Shown one piece after another: positions 58,649-64,000 of a stretch of 64,000 nt of DNA (position 1 is its first letter; each line of letters opens with the position of its first letter). The position numbers and the translations under genes were made by a program. The stretch is taken from positions 1 to 64,000 of the forward strand of contig NZ_JAODAB010000022.1 of assembly GCF_025336485.1 (NCBI RefSeq), written 5' to 3'. Origin of the DNA: Pseudomonas citri. GTDB lineage: Bacteria; Pseudomonadota; Gammaproteobacteria; Pseudomonadales; Pseudomonadaceae. The notes under the pieces were generated by a model, which saw nothing but the letters and a program-made list of their open reading frames with translations, searched no databases and was not told the DNA's origin.

Positions 58649-58883
58649 CCAGGCTCACCGGGATGGGTGTCTCATGACGGCGGGCACGAACGATCTCAGC
58701 CAACTCCAGATCATCCAGGCGCTCCATCATGGCCTCGAAGACCTCGGCCGGCACCATATACCCCATCACACGATTGTGATTGAGCACTGCAACTGGGCCA
58801 CCGTGGGCGCCACTGAGAACAGCCGAAGGGTTTTTTTTCAATTCCGAAACACTGACAGCCATGTCGGCCAGAATGCTTTGCAT
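58638..58883 (-). CDS. Phd/YefM-family antitoxin
   Basis: An 81-residue antitoxin with the N-terminal DNA-binding domain AVSVSELKKNPSAVLSGAHG and the GYMVPAEVFEAMMERL segment, and an unstructured toxin-binding tail. It is first in the toxin-antitoxin operon, which it probably autoregulates. The pairing of a Phd-type antitoxin with a RelE-type toxin is common. Confidence 0.88.
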   Translation of the reverse strand: MQSILADMAVSVSELKKNPSAVLSGAHGGPVAVLNHNRVMGYMVPAEVFEAMMERLDDLELAEIVRARRHETPIPVSLDDL

Positions 58884-58942
58884 GATTCAGGTCCTCAAAA
58901 GGTACGGCATTCTGGTCTTTTTAGTGGCTACGCACAACTTGA

Positions 58943-59188
58943 TCACTCCCCCCGTCCCTTGCGCAACAGCACATCCAATTGATCCACCACTTCCGCCCAG
59001 TCGGCGTCCTCGAGGAGCTCGTCGCGCAGTAATTGCCGCTGGGCTTCGCTCCAGAAAAATGCGTCAGCCAGGTGCAAGTCGGGCTTGAGCGGTGAATGAC
59101 TGGCGATGAATTGATCAATGCTGACGGCATCGTCGGGCAGGCCCAGTTGTTTGAACAGCGCGGGCAGGCTGTGGATCGGCGTTTCCAT
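58943..59188 (-). CDS. DUF2789-family protein
   Basis: An 81-residue acidic protein of the DUF2789 family: METPIHSLPALFKQLGLPDD at the N-terminus, then IDQFIASHSPLKPDLHLADA and FFWSEAQRQLLRDELLEDAD. Function unknown; the family is common in Pseudomonas. I chose the ATG at 59188; eleven upstream codons are open but unlike relatives. GGAG lies about eight bases upstream. Confidence 0.8.
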   Translation of the reverse strand: METPIHSLPALFKQLGLPDDAVSIDQFIASHSPLKPDLHLADAFFWSEAQRQLLRDELLEDADWAEVVDQLDVLLRKGRGE

Positions 59189-59340
59189 GGGAGGGCTCCT
59201 GTACGGGGGGTCAATGGGCACTTGGCACTCTGCTCAGTCTAGTCCCTTGGAAGAGGATCGAACTGATCAAAAATCGATCAAGCCAGGACTCGACTAAACT
59301 CAGGATAGAGTCAGTGCAAATCGTTGTTGCGGAGGGCCCC

Positions 59341-59868
59341 GTGAACATTCGTTGCATGACGGTCGCGCTGCTGTTGATCCTCAGCGGACCGGCGCTCGCA
59401 GGCGATGGCCTCGCACTGTGGGCAACCAACCCCCTGGCGTTCTGGCTGATCGCCTTGGGCGTGACATTGCTGATTGCCGAGGCTGCCTTGCCCAACTACG
59501 GCGTTGCAGGGCTGGGCGGCATCGTCTTGTGCCTGATCGGTGCGCTCATCCTGACCAACGCCGACGTGCCTGTTCCATTGATGATCAGCCTGGGCCTGGT
59601 CAGTGCCCTGTTGCTGGTCGCGCTGGTGATCCGCGCGTTGAAGACCCGGCCACGCCACCCCGTCAGTGGCGATGCGGCGCTGCTGGGCAGCGTCACGACG
59701 ATCAACGCATTGCAGGGCGCCAGTCACCATCATGGCTGGGTCCAACTGGAAGGCGAGCAGTGGCAGGTGACCTGCGCAACGCCGCTACGGCCAGGGCAAG
59801 CGGTGCGAGTCATCGCACGCAAGGGTTTGCTGCTGGAAGTCGCCCCCGCTGACGCACAAGGAGCCTGA
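59341..59868 (+). CDS. NfeD-family membrane protein
   Basis: A 175-residue short NfeD protein. A signal-like first segment (TVALLLILSGPALA) is followed by membrane segments WLIALGVTLLIAEAAL, YGVAGLGGIVLCLIGALILT and LMISLGLVSALLLVALVIRA, then a C-terminal OB-fold domain (about 112-175). The GTG start at 59341 has GGAGGG immediately upstream. It is one base from the slipin gene. NfeD and slipin proteins form operons and interact in prokaryotic membranes. Confidence 0.87.
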   Translation: MNIRCMTVALLLILSGPALAGDGLALWATNPLAFWLIALGVTLLIAEAALPNYGVAGLGGIVLCLIGALILTNADVPVPLMISLGLVSALLLVALVIRALKTRPRHPVSGDAALLGSVTTINALQGASHHHGWVQLEGEQWQVTCATPLRPGQAVRVIARKGLLLEVAPADAQGA

Positions 59869-59869
59869 G

Positions 59870-60631
59870 ATGGGTATGCAAATCGGTTTTGCACTGCTGC
59901 TGGTGCTGGTCATCGCGCTGGCGGCTTCGACGTTCCGGATCCTGCGCGAATATGAACGCGCGGTGGTGTTCCAGCTCGGTCGGTTCTGGCAGGTCAAGGG
60001 GCCGGGGCTGATCTTGCTGATTCCGGTGGTGCAACAAATGATCCGCGTCGACCTGCGCACCATCGTCCTCGACGTGCCTCCCCAGGACGTGATCACCCGC
60101 GACAACGTCTCGGTGAAGGTCAACGCGGTGCTGTATTTCCGCGTGCTCGATCCGCAGAAAGCCATCATCCAGGTGGAAAACTTCCTCATGGCCACCAGCC
60201 AATTGGCCCAGACCACGCTACGGGCGGTCCTCGGCAAGCATGAGCTGGACCAGTTGCTGGCCGAGCGCGAGCAACTGAACAGTGATATCCAACAAGTCCT
60301 GGACGCCCAGACCGACGCCTGGGGCATCAAGGTGGCGAACGTCGAAATCAAGCACGTGGACCTCAACGAATCGATGATCCGCGCCATCGCGCGCCAAGCC
60401 GAAGCCGAGCGGGAGCGCCGGGCCAAGGTGATCCACGCCGAAGGTGAGTTGCAGGCGTCGGAAAAACTCATGCAGGCCGCTGAAATGCTCGGGCGCCAGC
60501 CGGGGGCGATGCAATTGCGCTACATGCAGACGCTGGGGGCGATTGCCGGGGATAAAAGCTCCACCATCGTTTTCCCGTTGCCGATCGAGTTGCTCAAGGG
60601 GATGGCGGAGGTGTCTGCCAATAAGCCTTGA
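59870..60631 (+). CDS. Slipin-family (stomatin/prohibitin, SPFH) membrane protein
   Basis: A 253-residue SPFH-domain protein with an N-terminal membrane anchor (IGFALLLVLVIALAASTF), then the stomatin core (VPPQDVITRDNVSVKVNAVL, ATSQLAQTTLRAVLGKHELD) and a coiled C-terminus rich in Glu and Arg. Slipins organise membrane microdomains. It is translationally linked to the NfeD gene upstream. Confidence 0.9.
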   Translation: MGMQIGFALLLVLVIALAASTFRILREYERAVVFQLGRFWQVKGPGLILLIPVVQQMIRVDLRTIVLDVPPQDVITRDNVSVKVNAVLYFRVLDPQKAIIQVENFLMATSQLAQTTLRAVLGKHELDQLLAEREQLNSDIQQVLDAQTDAWGIKVANVEIKHVDLNESMIRAIARQAEAERERRAKVIHAEGELQASEKLMQAAEMLGRQPGAMQLRYMQTLGAIAGDKSSTIVFPLPIELLKGMAEVSANKP

Positions 60632-60660
60632 TGTATTTGCAGGCAAGACACGCACGGCCT

Positions 60661-60751
60661 GCTGTGGGAACAAGGCTTGCCCGCGATGAAGGCGATGCGG
60701 TCTCTCAAGTATCGAGGCGCCTGTGTCGCGAGCAAGCTTTGCTCCCACAGC
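60661..60751. repeat. REPIN (paired GTGGGAGC palindromes)
   Basis: GCTGTGGGAACAAGGCTTGC at 60661 and GCAAGCTTTGCTCCCACAGC ending at 60750 are inverted around about 50 bases. The left arm has GGGAAC in place of GGGAGC. It separates the convergent slipin and sulfotransferase genes. Confidence 0.8.
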
Positions 60752-60770
60752 GGGGCAGTACGGCGCTTCG

Positions 60771-61733
60771 CTAAATCCCCTCGCCACAAGAGTGAACACG
60801 CAATGTTTCGAGCGCTTCGTAAGGCCCCTGCGCCCACTGCATCACCCGTTCGCGCAACAACGGCGAAGCCTCCCGGCGCTTATCTTCGCTGTCACTGGCA
60901 AACGCCTGCGTCGGTTGCTTGGCATGCCGGCCCGCCGCCGCCAACGCCTGGCGGCATTGCTCCTCATCGAGCCCGAAAAACGTCGCCAGCCTGCCCGTCA
61001 TCGCCTCCGGTAATTCGCTGTAGTTGACCGCCATTCCGGCAAAGGCCTGGCAGTGTTCCAGCCCCACATGGAGCAGTCGACCCAAGCGTCGCGCGATGGC
61101 GTCTTCCTGGGTGCTGAACGGCAATCCATCGTCCAGCACGCTCGCCCCGATCATCCCCGGCACCATGTGCATGCCGGGGCGGCGCAGGTGCGAGACGGCG
61201 ATTTCCAAAGGGTCGCGGTACAGGAACAGCCAGGGCGTGTCGGGAAAGCATTCGCGCAACAGCGCCAGCTCACCGATGTTCCAGGCGTCGAGCTTGATCA
61301 CCAGGCGTTGCTCCACGCCCCGGCGGCGCTGCCCATAGGCCGACATCAAGCCCTGGAGCGCCGCGCACCGTTCGGCAGCTGGCAAATCACTGCGCAGAAG
61401 CGTATCCAGGGGCGGCGGTTCCGAAATGACGATGTGGTCGGGTAACTGGGCAAGCATCTGGCTGATCAACGTCGAGCCGCAACGGGATGCATGGAAAATG
61501 AACGCACTTGGCGCCAGGCCCGGGCTTTGTTGTTGCCACCGGCCGAGAACGTCCAAAGATGTCTGGCGACGAAACGCCTGATTGAAGGGCAAGCGCAGGG
61601 CGTCCTCCACGGCGTCGCCGAAGAACGGCTGCGACAGTCGCGCATCGCCGAACCAGCACCAATCCACTCGCCACAGCCCCGACGTTTGCCATACGCGGAT
61701 CGGCAACCAGCCGTGCAGATTCAGGCCTTCCAC
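60771..61733 (-). CDS. Sulfotransferase-family protein
   Basis: A 320-residue P-loop sulfotransferase. The PAPS-binding 5'-phosphosulfate loop is HASRCGSTLI (81-90), and the 3'-phosphate region is WLFLYRDPLEIAVSHLRRP (Arg173, Ser181). An N-terminal domain of about 70 residues precedes the sulfotransferase fold. Its start overlaps the hydroxylase gene by 13 bases, so the two are coupled. It would transfer sulfate from PAPS to an acceptor, unknown here. The operon context suggests a hydroxylated peptide or protein. Confidence 0.85.
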   Translation of the reverse strand: MEGLNLHGWLPIRVWQTSGLWRVDWCWFGDARLSQPFFGDAVEDALRLPFNQAFRRQTSLDVLGRWQQQSPGLAPSAFIFHASRCGSTLISQMLAQLPDHIVISEPPPLDTLLRSDLPAAERCAALQGLMSAYGQRRRGVEQRLVIKLDAWNIGELALLRECFPDTPWLFLYRDPLEIAVSHLRRPGMHMVPGMIGASVLDDGLPFSTQEDAIARRLGRLLHVGLEHCQAFAGMAVNYSELPEAMTGRLATFFGLDEEQCRQALAAAGRHAKQPTQAFASDSEDKRREASPLLRERVMQWAQGPYEALETLRVHSCGEGI

Positions 61734-62506
61734 TGTTCACTCCATTGTCGCAGCCCATTGCGCATGGCGGCGCGCAATTCTTCCCGCGTGAAATGCAGCC
61801 CTTGTCCGGCGCCCAACGCCACGGCCGATTCGATGAACGCATCGACGTCATGCAGGCCCTGCAAGGTCCGGGCGAGATGCGGGTCGGTTTCGACACGCTG
61901 CTGGAAACGAACGAGGTCGCTTTGCCCCACGCCAGCTTCGGGGGTGGTGGGCAGCCCGTCGGCGATTTGCCGGGCCAGCCATGGTCCTGGGCGACAGTCG
62001 AGCACCAGGTGAATCCGTGGCTGGGCACTGCGATTTTCGACGCGATGGGGCCGCGACAAGTCGAGAAACCAGCACTCGCCCACGCTCATCGGGATCCGTT
62101 GCCCGTCCAGCCAGAAATCCACCTCGGGCGCGCTGAGCAGTGGAACGTGCAGGCGCAGGTCGGCGTCCGGCCCGTCCAGGTCATAATCGCGATGTTCATG
62201 GATGCGCCCGCCCGGTCCAAGCCGCAGCAGCCGGGCCGAAACGATGTCCAGCGACCAGTCGCGCAGCGCTTCGTGCCACCGCTGATCGTCTGACCAAGGC
62301 GCACGACGCAAGGGCTGGCCCTGCCCGGGTGACAGTTCGGTCAAGGCGTCGGACGGCGAAATCAACGCCACGCCACTCCAGTCACCACTGTAATAAGCGC
62401 TGTTGAAGTGCCCTTGCCAGCGATCCTCGTCGATGGCGGCCAACGCCTGCAACAGCAACGGCAGGTTGACCGTCACCGGCAGGCGGGAAAACGCCGGGGC
62501 CGTCAT
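61721..62506 (-). CDS. Aspartyl/asparaginyl beta-hydroxylase-like oxygenase with C-terminal Nif11-like domain
   Basis: A 261-residue Fe(II)/2-oxoglutarate enzyme. The metal ligands are visible as His105 and Asp107 (HEHRDYD) and His154 (SRPHRVEN), with Arg164 (QPRIHLVLDC) placed to bind 2-oxoglutarate. Residues about 196-252 (SDLVRFQQRVETDPHLARTL, then DVDAFIESAVALG and LHFTREELRAAM) have the pattern of the Nif11 domain, which forms leader peptides of NHLP/proteusin-type RiPP precursors. Fusion of such a domain to a modifying oxygenase is notable. The gene starts 12 bases after the TolC-family gene and overlaps the sulfotransferase, so all three form one operon. Confidence 0.82.
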   Translation of the reverse strand: MTAPAFSRLPVTVNLPLLLQALAAIDEDRWQGHFNSAYYSGDWSGVALISPSDALTELSPGQGQPLRRAPWSDDQRWHEALRDWSLDIVSARLLRLGPGGRIHEHRDYDLDGPDADLRLHVPLLSAPEVDFWLDGQRIPMSVGECWFLDLSRPHRVENRSAQPRIHLVLDCRPGPWLARQIADGLPTTPEAGVGQSDLVRFQQRVETDPHLARTLQGLHDVDAFIESAVALGAGQGLHFTREELRAAMRNGLRQWSEQWKA

Positions 62507-62517
62507 GGGCGCGCCGG

Positions 62518-64000
62518 TTATCGAGGCACCGCCGGCTTCGGCACGCTGATATCGCCCTGGGCCCAGGCCGCTTCGCGGTTGGCCAATGCCGTGGCGATCG
62601 ACTGCACTTCGGTCGATTGCACTTCATCGGGCAGCGGGTCGAGGCCGGCGCTGGCGAAGATCTGGCCATAGGCGTTGCGCAGGTCGGCGTAGGCCAGGTC
62701 CCGGCGCAGGTCGGCCTGCAAAGTGTTCAGCTCGCCCTGGATCAGGTCCAGTTCCCCCAGGCTGGCGGCCTGGTGGCGGCTGCGCAACTGGCCGACGATT
62801 TGCCCATCGATGTCCGACAGTTGCTGGCTGGTCTTGAACTGGCGCAGCGCATCGCGGTAGTTGGCGTTGGCCACGTACAGCTGCGCCAACACGGCGATCG
62901 ACATGGCCTGGCGTCGCGCCGCCGCCACTTCTTCACCGGCCTTGGCGACGTCGATGGCCGCCGGGGCAGAGATCACGTTGAACAGGTTCCAGGTGACTTT
63001 CACGCCATAATCGGCCCAGCCCTGCTCCACCAGGAACGAGTTGCTGTCGTAATGCCCGCCCGCGGAAAATTCCAGCCCCGGCAACAGGCGCAACATGGCC
63101 TTGCGGGTTTCGGCGGCAGTAATACGGGTCTGGTAATCCTGCTCGCGCAGTTCCGGACGGCTGGCCAACGCTTCCTGTTCGAGACGGGGCAGGTCGACCT
63201 TGAGTTCCGGGATCTCGTATTCGTCCTGCGTGGCGAGGGTCAGCTCAGTGCCCAGGGGCAGGTTGATCAGGGTCGCCAGTTCCGTCTTGGCCAGGGACAA
63301 CGCCCGGCGCTGTTCTTCGAGCTGGCGCGTGGCCTGGATCAGCGAGCGCTGGTAACCCAGGGCTTGCACCGGATCACCGATGCGCTGCTCGCTCATGCTC
63401 TGGCTGTTGTTGCGGGCAGCCTCGACCCGGGCCATCAGGGCGTCGATCTGCTTGAGCAGGCGTTCGGCGGCCATGGCTCGCCAATACGCCGAACGCACGT
63501 CCTGAACGATGGTGTTGATCACCTTGCGCCGGCGCTCCTGAACGATCAGCCGCTGGTCCCCGGCCTGCTTGGCGCTGATGTAGCTCACGCCAAAATCGAG
63601 AACGTTCCAGACCATGGTCAGGTCCGCCACTTCGCGGTCGCGGTCCTGGGAAGTCGACGGTTCCAGGGACTGGGTGCCGGTCTCCACGCTCTGGCTGCTG
63701 GAGGCGTTGACGTTGTTGCGCCCCACATAGCCGGCGTCGAGGGCCATGCGCGGCAACATGTCGAAACTGGCCAGGTCCAACTGTCGCTTGGCCAGGGCCT
63801 CCTCCATGACCTTCAAGCGACCTTCGAGGTTGTACTTCACCGCCCGGGCCATGGCCTGGTGCAGGGTCAAGGGCCCGCTCAGGGGCTCCTGACCCTTGTA
63901 CATGTTCTGCAGGTCGGTCTGGGCGCGCTGTTCGCTGACACTGCGCTCGATCGGCTCGCTGGTGACCGCACATCCGCTGACCACCAACGCCAGCATGCTC
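62518..64000 (-). CDS. TolC-family outer-membrane efflux lipoprotein, 5' end outside the window
   Basis: At least 493 codons of an outer-membrane efflux protein. A lipobox-like LALVVSGC near the visible N-terminus suggests a lipid-anchored form. The ATG at 63996 would leave only eight residues before that cysteine and no basic residues, so the true start is probably beyond base 64000. Two repeats of the efflux-protein fold are visible (MARAVKYNLEGRLKVMEEAL and QEALASRPELREQDYQTRIT). It is first in an operon with a 2-oxoglutarate oxygenase and a sulfotransferase, suggesting export of the modified product. Confidence 0.85.
   Translation of the reverse strand, partial: SMLALVVSGCAVTSEPIERSVSEQRAQTDLQNMYKGQEPLSGPLTLHQAMARAVKYNLEGRLKVMEEALAKRQLDLASFDMLPRMALDAGYVGRNNVNASSSQSVETGTQSLEPSTSQDRDREVADLTMVWNVLDFGVSYISAKQAGDQRLIVQERRRKVINTIVQDVRSAYWRAMAAERLLKQIDALMARVEAARNNSQSMSEQRIGDPVQALGYQRSLIQATRQLEEQRRALSLAKTELATLINLPLGTELTLATQDEYEIPELKVDLPRLEQEALASRPELREQDYQTRITAAETRKAMLRLLPGLEFSAGGHYDSNSFLVEQGWADYGVKVTWNLFNVISAPAAIDVAKAGEEVAAARRQAMSIAVLAQLYVANANYRDALRQFKTSQQLSDIDGQIVGQLRSRHQAASLGELDLIQGELNTLQADLRRDLAYADLRNAYGQIFASAGLDPLPDEVQSTEVQSIATALANREAAWAQGDISVPKPAVPR

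Noticed and set aside
1..64000. CRISPR arrays, insertion sequences, prophage genes, tRNA or rRNA genes
   Set aside because: No regularly spaced direct repeats, transposase or integrase genes, phage structural genes or cloverleaf-like sequences were seen. The recurring short palindromes are REP elements and are not CRISPR repeats.
63996..64000. ATG at 63996 as the true start of the TolC-family gene
   Set aside because: Only eight residues would precede the lipobox cysteine with no basic residues, too short for a lipoprotein signal peptide. The frame is open to the window edge.

Overview
The window is high-GC gamma-proteobacterial DNA from a member of the Pseudomonas fluorescens group. Three things support this. 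Protein sequences throughout are typical of Pseudomonas. The core gene runs pckA-hslO-hslR-rimK-envZ-ompR-tex-gshA and serA-rpiA-ilvA-HAD-rppH-ptsP-TauE/SafE-lgt-thyA resemble, as far as I recall, runs in P. aeruginosa PAO1. Intergenic spaces carry many GTGGGAGC/GCTCCCAC palindromes (REP/REPIN elements) characteristic of fluorescent pseudomonads. I see no rRNA, tRNA, CRISPR array, prophage or insertion sequence.

Layout. 0-11.7 kb: housekeeping and stress genes (pckA, Hsp33, Hsp15, rimB-rimK, envZ-ompR, tex, a decayed thioesterase remnant, gshA). 11.9-29 kb: a sulfur-acquisition region. It holds tauABC (no tauD), a BetT-type transporter with a perfect 28-bp operator, dcyD plus the cystine importer tcyJLN, an uncharacterised protein with two Ig-like repeats, and an operon of two SfnB-like flavoproteins, an SnaA/NtaA-like monooxygenase and a Met-type ABC importer. 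A 22-codon reading frame precedes that operon and overlaps its first gene. 29-47 kb: core metabolism (methyltransferase, short periplasmic binding protein, serA divergent from a D-2-hydroxyglutarate dehydrogenase, two SdiA-regulated paralogues, rpiA/ilvA, rppH-ptsP, lgt-thyA). 47-55 kb: cadR/cadA metal resistance with a MerR-type 19-bp-spacer promoter, and a TriABC-like efflux system with two lipoprotein adaptors. 55-64 kb: an orphan MetQ, an atypical sigma-54 activator with an RBBP9-type hydrolase, a RelE/Phd toxin-antitoxin pair, NfeD-slipin, and an operon running off the right edge.

How the genes work together. Most accessory genes serve sulfur scavenging: taurine, cystine and D-cysteine, sulfones or sulfonates, and methionine-like compounds. 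Several of their upstream regions share an AT-rich GGAATA-containing motif that could be a common sulfur-starvation regulator site. SerA and the D-2-hydroxyglutarate dehydrogenase are a known metabolic couple in Pseudomonas.

The most novel-looking locus is the terminal operon: a TolC-family lipoprotein, an aspartyl/asparaginyl beta-hydroxylase-like enzyme with an apparent C-terminal Nif11 (RiPP-leader-like) domain, and a sulfotransferase. It looks like a modify-and-export pathway for a hydroxylated and/or sulfated peptide or protein.
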